Below, piece after piece: positions 27,362-33,502 of a stretch of 33,502 bases of DNA. Made by a program: the position numbers and the translations under genes. The notes below the pieces were generated by a model that searched no databases, was not told where the DNA came from, and saw only the letters and a list, made by a program, of their open reading frames with translations. The DNA is from Parvibaculum sp. (GTDB lineage: Bacteria; Pseudomonadota; Alphaproteobacteria; Parvibaculales; Parvibaculaceae): NCBI GenBank assembly GCA_014359855.1, contig JACIYQ010000215.1, positions 1 through 33,502 on the forward strand. Direction: 5' to 3'. Numbering within the stretch: position 1 is the stretch's first letter; every line of letters starts with the position of its first letter.

Positions 27362-28896
27362 GCGGTCGCCATCTCCGCGCGGCCGCGTTCCGTGATTCCG
27401 TTCTCATCAATGAGGCTGATGTCGCGCAAATACCGGAGCGCCTGATCCAGCCGCGGGCTGCTTGGCGAAACCCGAAAGTGGCTGCGGTAACGTAGCTGCC
27501 CTTCTTCCGGCTCCATGTGGAAGGTGTATGCCTTCTGGTTTCGGAATTTGCGGGACGCGACCCACATATGGCGCTTTAGAATCCGCTCGCGGATCAAATC
27601 CGCGATCACGCGGCTCGCCGAAACTGCACGAGCGCGATCGAGAAATTGCACTTCCGTCCGTAGCGACTGAAAATAATCCGCGCCGCTTAGCGCCTCCTCG
27701 ATCAAATTCGTGGCCGCCGATGACCTGTCATAGAGGATCGCGATTAGTGATACGGCGAGGCGCACCTGTTCTGCCGTTTCACCTTCCTCCATCGCGGACA
27801 GCATGGCCTGAGCATGTTCGCGCGCCGCCGTTGCTTCATCGGCAAGGCCAAACGAAAAATCCTCCCACGTTTGATCGCCCGCAATTTCAGCGAAGCCGAT
27901 CAGTCCGTCTGTGAGGTCGGCAAGAGTCATCCGGCGTCGTGGCGCTGTTTCTAACAAGGTCAGCGCGGCTGACAGGATCGCCTCATAGGCAAGACGCACA
28001 AGATCGCAGGCTTGATACAGAAACCAGAGATGCGGAACCTCGCGGGCGTTGCCGCCCTGCAAATTCGGCACGTTCTCAAACCAATGCCATTTCACCTGCT
28101 CGGCGCGCGGGATCGAGCGCGAGGTCGCGACTACATCGAGGAGCATTTGAAGCGTGCTGCGCCGCATCCTATCCGTCTCGCTGCGCGTGTCGCTCTTCCC
28201 CAACAGAATCTCTGTCAGCAAAATATGCTCATCGCTGTCTTGTTTGAGCTGGTTCGGCTTCATGGCCTCGAACGATTTCAGGGATGGCAGAGCGATTTTC
28301 CCGGCTGCCACCACTTCAAAGAACTCATCCGCTGTTGCGCCAAGCTCCCGCGAAAAAGCGTCCGCCAACTTCAAGGCAACATCGGAACACACAGGATTGG
28401 GGTTTGGATGGCCCGCACCGGGGAAATGAATCAGTCCCATTTCCGACATTTGCGTTGCGTAAATCGCGCCGAACGCGCCGCCCTTGTTTCGCAGATAGCG
28501 CAGACTCTCATCGGTATTGGGATCGGCACCGACGCTGAAATCTATGATTGCCGCTTCACTGGATTGGGCGCGCGCGTCGCTCAGCGTTCGGTTGGCCCAG
28601 TCGGACCCCGTAATGCCCAATTCGCTTTCGCCGTATGTGCAGATAAGCGCGAAAAGCGCCTCGCATCGGCGCTGAAACTTTCGAAACTCATTGGGATCAG
28701 AATGTCTGATCTTTTCTTCGTAGTGTCTCAGTATGAAGGGAAAGAACGAGTAATAGCGATAGCGCAGCGTGATCGTGCTGATCCCCGGCACAATTGACTG
28801 ATAGATGACTTCTATTGGCCGCTGCATGCCGAGCGGGTCGAGGCCACTGTCTTGACCGAGTTCGGTCCATTCTGGAAATCCATACCCTAAGTCCAT
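27358..28896 (-). CDS. Unknown 512-residue protein, first gene of the PLD operon
   Basis: Starts MDLGYGFPEWTELGQDSGLD, with no signal peptide or clear membrane span, and is mostly alpha-helical by composition. Features include an aromatic segment near the N-terminus (LRYRYYSFFPFILRHYEEKI), KWHWFENVPNLQG in the middle, and a C-terminal part (VIADLIRERILKRHMWVASR and RLDQALRYLRDISLIDENGI) that reads like a winged-helix end. I do not recognise a family or catalytic motif. It is always expected to be made together with the PLD protein because the stop overlaps that gene's start by 4 bp. It may be a sensor or specificity subunit for the nuclease, which is inference. ATG 28896 lies 83 bp beyond the abiEii stop; a shorter start is possible but none is clearly better. 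Confidence 0.8.
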   Translation of the reverse strand: MDLGYGFPEWTELGQDSGLDPLGMQRPIEVIYQSIVPGISTITLRYRYYSFFPFILRHYEEKIRHSDPNEFRKFQRRCEALFALICTYGESELGITGSDWANRTLSDARAQSSEAAIIDFSVGADPNTDESLRYLRNKGGAFGAIYATQMSEMGLIHFPGAGHPNPNPVCSDVALKLADAFSRELGATADEFFEVVAAGKIALPSLKSFEAMKPNQLKQDSDEHILLTEILLGKSDTRSETDRMRRSTLQMLLDVVATSRSIPRAEQVKWHWFENVPNLQGGNAREVPHLWFLYQACDLVRLAYEAILSAALTLLETAPRRRMTLADLTDGLIGFAEIAGDQTWEDFSFGLADEATAAREHAQAMLSAMEEGETAEQVRLAVSLIAILYDRSSAATNLIEEALSGADYFQSLRTEVQFLDRARAVSASRVIADLIRERILKRHMWVASRKFRNQKAYTFHMEPEEGQLRYRSHFRVSPSSPRLDQALRYLRDISLIDENGITERGRAEMATA

Positions 28897-28979
28897 TCAA
28901 ACACCGCCCTTTTTGTTCTTCGTTATATCGCTGAACTATGGTGTCGGCGCAGGAAGGGAAAGCAAGCGTTCGAGGACGG

Positions 28980-29840
28980 CTAGACTCCAAACCGTTCCCG
29001 CATTTCCCCGGCTTTCGCCCATTCGTCACCGGGTATCAGGTCGATTAGTTCGTTCATCACTTTGACGAAGGTGGCCTTGAGCGTCTCGTCGTTTAGCGCC
29101 TTGGCGCGATCTGTCTGAAGCAGCGGGCGCATGTCGGTGAAGAAGGTTGGATTGGCGAGTTTCTGGAACATGCGCTGCTGCGCCTCGGCCCTGGAAATCG
29201 TCACCTCCGACTTTTCAAGATAGAGCCGGAAACATTCGATGATCCGGGTCGTGTTCAACCCCTCGAACACGGTGAGCGCGTGATCGAGGTCGAACAGATC
29301 GCGGCCCTTGTTACGCTGAAGCAACGCCCGCAGCTTGGTCGCCAGCATTTCCTCCCGCGAGAAGGTCGGAATCGCCGCCTCGCCGGTGAACCACGGGTTT
29401 TCGATGCCGAACGGAATCTCGATGGGGGGATCGTAGGCTTCCCGCTCGCGCGTGTTGATTTCGACCTTGAGGTTGATGCGCGCATCGGCGGGCTCGCCTT
29501 CCGCATCGACGCGAAAGCGGAGTTTGGGAGCGACGGGGCTTGGACCGGACTTTGCCTTGCCAAGCCACGGTTCCAGTACGGTGCGAACACCGTCGAGGAC
29601 TGGCCCAATCGGGCCGGCGGTCGTCCGCACGAGGTCTATATCTTCCGAATACCGCAGCGGCGCCGGGAAATGCAGCTTGTTGAGCGCCGTGCCGCCACGG
29701 AAGCGCAGTTCGCCGCGCAGGAACGGATCGGAGAAGATGGTGACAAGCGCGCGGCTGATGATGAGGTCTTGCTCGACCTGCCGCTGGCTTGCCCACGGCG
29801 CGACGCGGCTCCAGGCGGTGATGTAGTCCTGCGGGATCAT
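28980..29840 (-). CDS. abiEii: AbiEii-family nucleotidyltransferase toxin
   Basis: A 286-residue toxin of the type IV AbiE system. Nucleotidyltransferase motifs are visible: GGTALNK (49-55), SEDIDL (65-70, the two Asp expected to bind metal), a Lys-rich helix EEMLATKLRALLQR (about 163-176) and NKGRDLFDL (177-185). Family members modify nucleic acids, in related toxins tRNA 3' ends, to halt growth when phage infection or loss of the antitoxin occurs. Its start overlaps the abiEi stop by 4 bp, the normal arrangement. All four conserved motifs are present, so it should be active. Confidence 0.93.
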   Translation of the reverse strand: MIPQDYITAWSRVAPWASQRQVEQDLIISRALVTIFSDPFLRGELRFRGGTALNKLHFPAPLRYSEDIDLVRTTAGPIGPVLDGVRTVLEPWLGKAKSGPSPVAPKLRFRVDAEGEPADARINLKVEINTREREAYDPPIEIPFGIENPWFTGEAAIPTFSREEMLATKLRALLQRNKGRDLFDLDHALTVFEGLNTTRIIECFRLYLEKSEVTISRAEAQQRMFQKLANPTFFTDMRPLLQTDRAKALNDETLKATFVKVMNELIDLIPGDEWAKAGEMRERFGV

Positions 29841-30664
29841 TCGTCGATCTCCGGCGGTCGGCGAACAATCACGCGCCAGTGGTCATCGCGTTCGGACGGC
29901 GGCGGCGACAAATCGGGATCGCCAGCCTGTTTGGGATCGAGTTCGACCCACGGCAGCGGCCCGCGCGCCGAGAGCGCCGCGAACATCGCGTCCGCTATCT
30001 GCGGATGCCCCAGCCTTCCGAGCAGATGCCCAAGGCGTTGCACCACCGCTTTCTCGAAGGCACCCGACAGGGAGGCGAGCTTTTCCGGTTGCAGCCGTTC
30101 GGCAAGCTCGGAGAGCACCGTCGCGATGTTGTCCAGGCCCGCGCCGGATTGCGGGTAGCGCACCAGATCGAGCGCCGTGAGTTCCGGCGAGGACAGCTTC
30201 ATATAGCCCGATTGCGTCTTGCGATCCTCGATCCCCGCCGCCACCGCCGCCATGTCCTTGCGGTAGGAAAAGACGATCCGCGTCCGTCCGGCCTCGATGT
30301 CGGGCAGGAGCTTGTCCGTGACGACCTGAAATTCCATGACGGCCTGATGGGAAGCGCCGTGAGCCGTCGCCGCGGCCAGCAGCCCCACATAGTAGGGCCG
30401 TTTTTCGTGGCGCATCAGGGCGTCGATGTACCACTCAGGCGGCGGCGCTCCCGTCGTGGCGTGCTGTGGCGGTACGACCACGTAGAAGCCGCGCCGGGGC
30501 CGGATGAGTTGGCCGCGCCGCTGTAATCGCTCGGCGGCGTCGAGGAATGCGCCCCGACTGATGCCGATCTCCTTCTGCGCCTCATCCGCAGAAAAGACTC
30601 CCCGGCCCGCAGCAAGCAGGCCGGAAGCGTAGGAGGCCAAGGCTGATCGTTCGACTCGAATCAT
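29837..30664 (-). CDS. abiEi: AbiEi-family antitoxin and autoregulator
   Basis: A 275-residue protein with an N-terminal winged helix (residues about 1-65: VERSALASYASGLLAAGRGV, then ISRGAFLDAAERLQRRGQLI and RGFYVVVPP) and a larger C-terminal antitoxin domain containing EWYIDALM, YYVGLLAAATAHGASHQ and SSPELTALDLVRYP. AbiEi counteracts AbiEii without binding it and represses its own operon through repeats at the promoter. Such repeats are seen here at 30673-30703 and 30729-30759. The start is ATG 30664; no ribosome site precedes it and a promoter -10 box ends only 5 nt upstream, so the message may be leaderless. Confidence 0.92.
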   Translation of the reverse strand: MIRVERSALASYASGLLAAGRGVFSADEAQKEIGISRGAFLDAAERLQRRGQLIRPRRGFYVVVPPQHATTGAPPPEWYIDALMRHEKRPYYVGLLAAATAHGASHQAVMEFQVVTDKLLPDIEAGRTRIVFSYRKDMAAVAAGIEDRKTQSGYMKLSSPELTALDLVRYPQSGAGLDNIATVLSELAERLQPEKLASLSGAFEKAVVQRLGHLLGRLGHPQIADAMFAALSARGPLPWVELDPKQAGDPDLSPPPSERDDHWRVIVRRPPEIDE

Positions 30665-30698
30665 ATGTCATTATCCGCCCTTAGCGCGGAATCTTCAA
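30662..30698 (-). promoter_or_regulatory. abiE promoter, probably giving a leaderless mRNA
   Basis: On the minus strand a -35 TTGAAG (30698-30693), 17-bp spacer and -10 GATAAT (30675-30670) are followed by GACAT and then the abiEi ATG (30664-30662). Transcription starting about 7 nt after the -10 box would begin at the start codon itself. The boxes are good matches; the leaderless conclusion is inference. Confidence 0.6.
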
Positions 30699-30759
30699 TA
30701 TGACTCTATGATCGGATCATCCTTAAAAATCCGCTTTCAGGGCGGGTTTTTCAATATGA
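30673..30759. repeat. Two 31-bp direct repeats, abiE operator candidates
   Basis: Copies at 30673-30703 and 30729-30759 match at 24 of 31 positions and start 56 bp apart. Each holds a small imperfect dyad (CCGC ... GCGG) and ends in a shared TTCAATATGA. The first overlaps the abiE promoter; the second lies in the divergent gap toward the HTH-hsdR genes. AbiEi antitoxins elsewhere bind a pair of repeats at their promoter, so these are the probable operators. Confidence 0.7.
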
Positions 30760-30873
30760 TGCTGCGGCAGCTCCGGTCCCCGCTGCCCACCGCAAGGATG
30801 GACGTCACCATTATCTTCCCTGATTTTCTCCGATCTTCTATATACTTCTCCAACCACGAGTCACGGCAGGCGC

Positions 30874-31071
30874 ATGACCGACGAAATCCTGACGATCCGG
30901 GAGGTGGCGGAACTTCTCAAGATCAATGAGAAGACCGCCTACAAGCTCGCCTCGGCAGGCAAGATTCCTGGCTTCAAGGTCGGCGGATCGTGGCGATTCC
31001 AGCGGCAGGAAATCGCAAACTGGATAAAGCGTAAGGTTGAGGAACAGCAGGGGGGCAGCGGGGGCGCATGA
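30874..31071 (+). CDS. Small excisionase-type HTH DNA-binding protein
   Basis: A 65-residue protein: MTDEILTIREVAELLKINEK, then TAYKLASAGKIPGFKVGGSW and RFQRQEIANWIKRK. This is the MerR-like HTH_17 or excisionase fold, with a Gln/Gly-rich tail. A very similar arrangement, a small HTH gene overlapping an hsdR-type gene by 4 bp (ATGA at 31068-31071), is common, so it probably regulates the restriction operon rather than excision of the element. A TATACT box upstream (about 30844) could be its -10, without a clear -35. Confidence 0.85.
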   Translation: MTDEILTIREVAELLKINEKTAYKLASAGKIPGFKVGGSWRFQRQEIANWIKRKVEEQQGGSGGA

Positions 31072-31502
31072 CGAACGAAGCCGACACGTGCCGAAAATTC
31101 GTCGTGCCCAAGCTGCAATCCGCCGGTTGGGATAGCGACCCTCATTCCATCGCCGAGCAGCGCACCATCACGGATGGCCGCGTCATTCCCGTGGGCAAGG
31201 GTTTTGTCCGCAAGCCACCCAAGCGGGTTGATTACCTGCTGCGCTTTACGCGGGATTTTCCGCTCGCCGTGGTCGAGGCCAAGGCCAGCTACAAATCAGC
31301 GACCGATGCCGTGCAGCAGGCCCGCGATTATGCGGAAATCCTCGACCTCAAATACGCCTACGCCACCAACGGCGCCGAGATCATCGAGATCGACTATTTC
31401 AAGGGGACGGAAACGCGCGTTGCCGACTTCCCCACACCTGATGACCTTTGGCGGCGCTATGGCTCGTCGAAAACTGTCACCCATGTCTCCGAACACCTGT
31501 AA
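31068..31502 (+). pseudogene. hsdR: Type I restriction enzyme R subunit (hsdR), truncated by an IS
   Basis: Only about 136 authentic codons remain of a gene that is usually near 800-1000 codons. They contain the N-terminal nuclease domain: MTNEADTCRKFVVPKLQSAG, RVDYLLRF with Asp55, then VVEAKASYK with Glu70 and Lys72, a PD-(D/E)xK active site, and ATNGAEIIEIDYFKG with FPTPDDLWRRYG. At WRRYGSSK the gene meets an insertion-sequence end (about 31475) and the frame closes at TAA 31500-31502. The motor domains and the hsdM and hsdS partners are not in the window, so restriction is lost. A free nuclease-domain fragment could still be made from the HTH operon. Confidence 0.85.
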
Positions 31503-31524
31503 CCCTTGTCTCCGGTCCATACAC
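31475..31524. mobile_element. Terminal scrap of an IS (IS481/IS3-like end)
   Basis: Two similar 17-mers lie 23 bp apart: TGTCACCCATGTCTCCG (31475-31491) and TGTAACCCTTGTCTCCG (31498-31514), 15 of 17 identical. I associate this doubled end with IS481/IS3-type elements; the family is tentative. No transposase of this element remains. It joins the cut end of hsdR to the cut end of an IS4-family transposase. Confidence 0.55.
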
Positions 31525-32063
31525 CTCGACGGGCATGGCCTTTGCGGCGGTGACGTCGTTGACTTTGGCTGCCGTCACCGCCGCATAGATCGGCCGCTCG
31601 GCGCCTGCGTCATAGATGACATGGACCTTGGCACCGCAGGCCCTGGCCGAGAAGCGCGCCCAGCCGCTCCCCTGGCCGCTCAGGCGGACGCCGGTCGAGT
31701 CGATGAGATAGACAGCCTCGTCGACGGCACGGCGCAAACCCCGTTGCGCGCCGGCGACCATGGTCGCGAACAGCTCGCCGAACACCGCCGAGGAACGCCG
31801 GGCGTTGGTATCGGCAAGCGTCGAGCGCGAGGCCGGCTTCGCCCCACATGATAGAGCCGCGCCGCATGGCTCTCCAGGCCGCCGGCGATCTCCCGCAGGC
31901 TCGCCGCACCGGAAAGCTGGCCGTAAAGCAGTGCGATGAACTGGCTCCGGGTCGAAAGACGGCGAACATGCTTGTCGGCCCCGTGCTCCGCCACCAGCCG
32001 GTCGAAAACAGCCCACGGAACATGCTTCAAGAGATCGTGGAAAACGCTATTGTGATGCCGCAC
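31525..32063 (-). pseudogene. IS4-family transposase, frameshifted and truncated
   Basis: Starts at GTG 32063 (VRHHNSVFHDLLKHVPWAVF), with GGAG upstream, and has the DUF4372-type N-terminus continuing DKHVRRLSTRSQFIALLYGQ. One G appears to be missing from a GGGG run near 31847: the frame then changes and continues KPASRSTLADTNARR, AVYLIDSTGVRLSG (first catalytic Asp), CGAKVHVIYD and AVTAAKVNDVTAAKAMPVE, where it is cut. The later DDE residues (second Asp and Glu) are gone. Usual length is about 380 codons. It cannot transpose by itself. Confidence 0.85.
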
Positions 32064-32148
32064 GGTGTTGGCTCCGATTTTGTGTCCAGGAGACGCGCAA
32101 ACGTCTGAACACAAATAGAATCAACACCGTGCAGCCAGTCCAGAAATC

Positions 32149-32165
32149 TAAACCGGACAGCAGTG
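32149..32165 (-). repeat. IS4-type terminal sequence, left flank of the ROK gene
   Basis: Read on the minus strand it is CACTGCTGTCCGGTTTA, located about 85 bp before the transposase start, and is the likely left terminus of the IS4-family remnant. An exact 17-bp copy occurs in opposite orientation at 33361-33377. Confidence 0.65.
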
Positions 32166-32261
32166 CACTTGTTGCCGGGATCCATTGGCCTCTGGCTTTG
32201 CTGTGGGGTGGATTGGGAATAAATCCCGGGATGACATTTTTGTTTTGGCGAGGGCTTTGCC
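32166..32261. repeat. Dispersed-repeat fragments downstream of the ROK gene
   Basis: Contains TTGCCGGGATCCATTGGC and ATCCCGGGATGACAT, pieces like the short palindromic elements scattered in many alphaproteobacterial genomes. No gene is seen. Confidence 0.35.
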
Positions 32262-33161
32262 TCAGTCTTTCGCCGGCCACAGCCAGGCGGCGCCGCGGAC
32301 GCCGCTCGCATCGCCGTGTTTGTGGCGAAGGAGGGGCGTCGCGACGGTGTCGGAAAAGACGTAAGACCCCCAGCGCGACGGCACCTCGTCGTAGAGCGCG
32401 GCGATGTTCAACATGCCGCCGCCGAGGACGATGGCGTGCGGGTCCAGAATGTCGATCACGTGGGCGAGCGCGCGGGCGAGGCGGTCGGCATAGCGGCGGA
32501 GCGCGAGGCGGGCGGGGCGGCTGCCTGCTTCCGCCGCGGCGGCGATCGCTTCGGGCGAGAGGGCTTCGGCGTTTTCCTCCGCATAGAGGCGCGCGAAGGC
32601 GGGGCCGGATACCCATGTTTCGATGCAGCCTTTCTTGCCGCAGTAACAGTCCGTACCCGGATATTCATCGGGGAGCGCCCAGGGGAGGGGATTGTGGCCC
32701 CATTCGCCGGCAATGGCGTTCGGCCCCGACAAGAGCGCGCCGTTGACGACGATGCCGCCGCCGACGCCCGTGCCGAGGATGACGCCGAAGACGGTTTTGG
32801 CGCCTGCCGCCGCGCCGTCCGTCGCCTCGGATAGCGCGAAGCAGTCGGCGTCGTTGGCGAGGCGAACCGCGCGGCCGAGGGCGGCTTCGAGATCGCGCCC
32901 GAAGGGATGGCCGATGAGCCAGGTGTTGTTCGCGTTTTTCACGAGGCCGGTGGCGGGGGAGACGGCGCCGGGCATGCCGATGCCGATTGTGCCTTGTTCT
33001 CCGGTTTCGGCTTCGAGGGCGGCGACGAGATCGCGGATGGCGGCGATGGCGGCGTCATAGCTGCGCGGCGAGGGAATGCGCTTGCGCGCGCGCTCGCGAC
33101 CTTCAGCGTCGAGGGCGATGGCTTCGATCTTGGTGCCGCCGAGGTCTATGCCGATGCGCAT
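32262..33161 (-). CDS. ROK-family sugar kinase (fructokinase / N-acetylglucosamine kinase type)
   Basis: A 299-residue cytoplasmic kinase that phosphorylates a hexose or N-acetylhexosamine with ATP. Motifs are the phosphate loop MRIGIDLGGTKIEAIALD (1-18), GIGMPGAV, NDADCFALSE (catalytic Asp in the ND-AD pair), GVILGTGVGGGIVV, GEWGHNP (metal-binding His) and the ROK zinc site CYCGKKGCIETWVSGPA, with three Cys. All are intact. ATG 33161 has AAGGAA 6 nt upstream; the longer frame to 33266 runs through repeat sequence and is rejected. Its match to fructokinase or NagK types is close and the substrate cannot be settled. It sits alone between IS4-type termini, suggesting movement or rearrangement around it. 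Confidence 0.92.
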   Translation of the reverse strand: MRIGIDLGGTKIEAIALDAEGRERARKRIPSPRSYDAAIAAIRDLVAALEAETGEQGTIGIGMPGAVSPATGLVKNANNTWLIGHPFGRDLEAALGRAVRLANDADCFALSEATDGAAAGAKTVFGVILGTGVGGGIVVNGALLSGPNAIAGEWGHNPLPWALPDEYPGTDCYCGKKGCIETWVSGPAFARLYAEENAEALSPEAIAAAAEAGSRPARLALRRYADRLARALAHVIDILDPHAIVLGGGMLNIAALYDEVPSRWGSYVFSDTVATPLLRHKHGDASGVRGAAWLWPAKD

Positions 33162-33205
33162 GGGAGTTCCTTTTTGCGCGGAGGATAGCATGGGAAGGTT
33201 TTTCC

Positions 33206-33229
33206 ACGCAGAGGCGCAGAGACGCAGAG
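33206..33229 (+). repeat. Three tandem 8-bp units (RCGCAGAG)
   Basis: ACGCAGAG, GCGCAGAG and ACGCAGAG follow each other directly, about 45 bp upstream of the ROK start. Similar CGCAGAG runs are common intergenic repeats; no function is known to me. Confidence 0.7.
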
Positions 33230-33260
33230 CAGGTGCGGTTGCCCCCCTCTTCAAACAGAA

Positions 33261-33360
33261 TGTCATGCCCGGGCTTGACCCACTGGTGTCCGGTCAAGTG
33301 GAGCCGGTTGCAAGAACGATGAATTTTTCCAACCCAGAATCGTCATGGCGCGATTTATTC
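33261..33360 (+). mobile_element. Broken palindromic repeat and IS4-like end fragment
   Basis: TGTCATGCCCGGGCTTGACC (33261-33280) is the first half of a common alphaproteobacterial palindromic repeat. Where its second half should follow, CACTGGTGTCCGGTCAAG (33281-33298) appears instead, similar to the CACTGCTGTCCGGT terminus that starts 80 bp later. The 80 bp between look like an IS end scrap. Confidence 0.45.
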
Positions 33361-33502
33361 CACTGCTGTCCGGTTTAAATTTTTCGGGGCTGGTTCAAGC
33401 TTTTGATTTTGCGAGCGAAACGCCTGTTCGCCAGCACTCGGGACTCGGAACCGCGAAATCGGGTTTACTGGATCACCCGGATGTCCTGATCGGCTCCGAA
33501 TT
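33361..33502 (+). mobile_element. Start of a second IS4-type element (continues past the window)
   Basis: Begins with CACTGCTGTCCGGTTTA, identical over 17 bp to the left IS4 terminus but inverted, and then shares scattered matches with it (CTGG, TTGATT). Its body runs rightward out of the window, so the transposase is not visible. Confidence 0.55.

Larger units (their letters stand above)
19363..31474. mobile_element. guaA-associated integrative mobilizable element (MOBQ) with defence cargo
   Basis: The segment begins right after guaA and carries an integrase, an AlpA-like regulator, a Ti-type relaxase TraA, traC and traD around an RSF1010-like oriT, then a PLD operon, AbiE and a truncated hsdR. 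No VirD4/TraG coupling protein and no mating-pair genes appear, so it looks mobilizable rather than self-transmissible. The left edge is placed at the guaA stop; the attachment core may lie within the last codons of guaA. The right edge is uncertain because insertion sequences have destroyed it. I found no copy of the guaA 3' end further right in the window, so the element may be longer or have lost attR. Confidence 0.7.

Noticed and set aside
32166-32240. Possible right attachment site resembling the guaA 3' end
   Set aside because: TTGCCGGGATCCATTGG shares only CCGGGA and ATTG with the guaA end and reads better as a dispersed palindromic repeat; no longer match was found in the window.
33162-33266. 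N-terminal extension of the ROK kinase to 33266
   Set aside because: The extra 35 codons run through the CGCAGAG repeat and palindromic repeat; the phosphate loop starts right at ATG 33161 with a good ribosome site.

Overview
The window is GC-rich DNA from an alphaproteobacterium. A hydrocarbon- or xenobiotic-degrading lineage such as Parvibaculum would fit, but this is my impression and not a database result. Supporting signs are the DctP-type TRAP solute-binding protein, a cyclohexanone-monooxygenase-like gene remnant, the alphaproteobacterial style of tRNA-Gln, and Ti-type TraA/TraC/TraD mobilisation genes. Housekeeping genes are interleaved with decaying mobile DNA.

Layout, left to right. 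At 1-366 lies the 3' end of a TRAP substrate-binding protein, followed by a strong hairpin terminator. At 573-1247 lies a Baeyer-Villiger monooxygenase remnant that has lost its N-terminus and its middle. tRNA-Gln(CUG) at 1363-1433 is followed by a dead tyrosine integrase (1452-1981), a small YccF-domain membrane protein on the minus strand, and a murJ scrap with its middle removed (2437-2688). A signalling block comes next: a membrane-bound hybrid histidine kinase (2778-4571) converges on a LuxR-type response regulator (4576-5223, minus). The regulator is divergent from a 2032-residue autotransporter (5400-11498), and a 28-bp palindrome lies between the two. The autotransporter carries an ESPR signal and nine near-identical repeats of about 50 residues. 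An IS5-like scrap and about 550 bp of non-coding sequence follow.

The core block (12225-19362, all plus strand) holds a Ppx/GppA phosphatase, rlmE, guaB, rsmB, a small exported TPR protein and guaA. Several genes overlap or nearly touch. The block combines rRNA methylation with the two committed steps from IMP to GMP.

An integrative mobilizable element begins immediately after guaA. It has a P4-type integrase, an AlpA-like regulator, a MOBQ/Ti-type relaxase-helicase TraA, and divergent traC and traD. The traA-traC gap holds a very good RSF1010-like oriT (inverted repeat with GAA loop, then TAAGCGCGCCCT). No coupling protein or type IV secretion genes are present here, so the element probably borrows another plasmid's machinery. 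Its cargo is defence-like: an uncharacterised two-gene operon (a 512-residue unknown protein and a 784-residue protein with two PLD/HKD-type nuclease motifs), an AbiEi/AbiEii type IV toxin-antitoxin pair, and a small HTH gene overlapping the first 135 or so codons of an hsdR gene. hsdR is cut off by an insertion-sequence end, which is itself fused to a frameshifted, truncated IS4-family transposase.

The right edge is an intact ROK-family sugar kinase (32262-33161, minus), with similar IS4-type termini on both sides and fragments of dispersed repeats. The best candidates for something undescribed are the PLD/512-residue operon and the compact oriT of this guaA-linked element.
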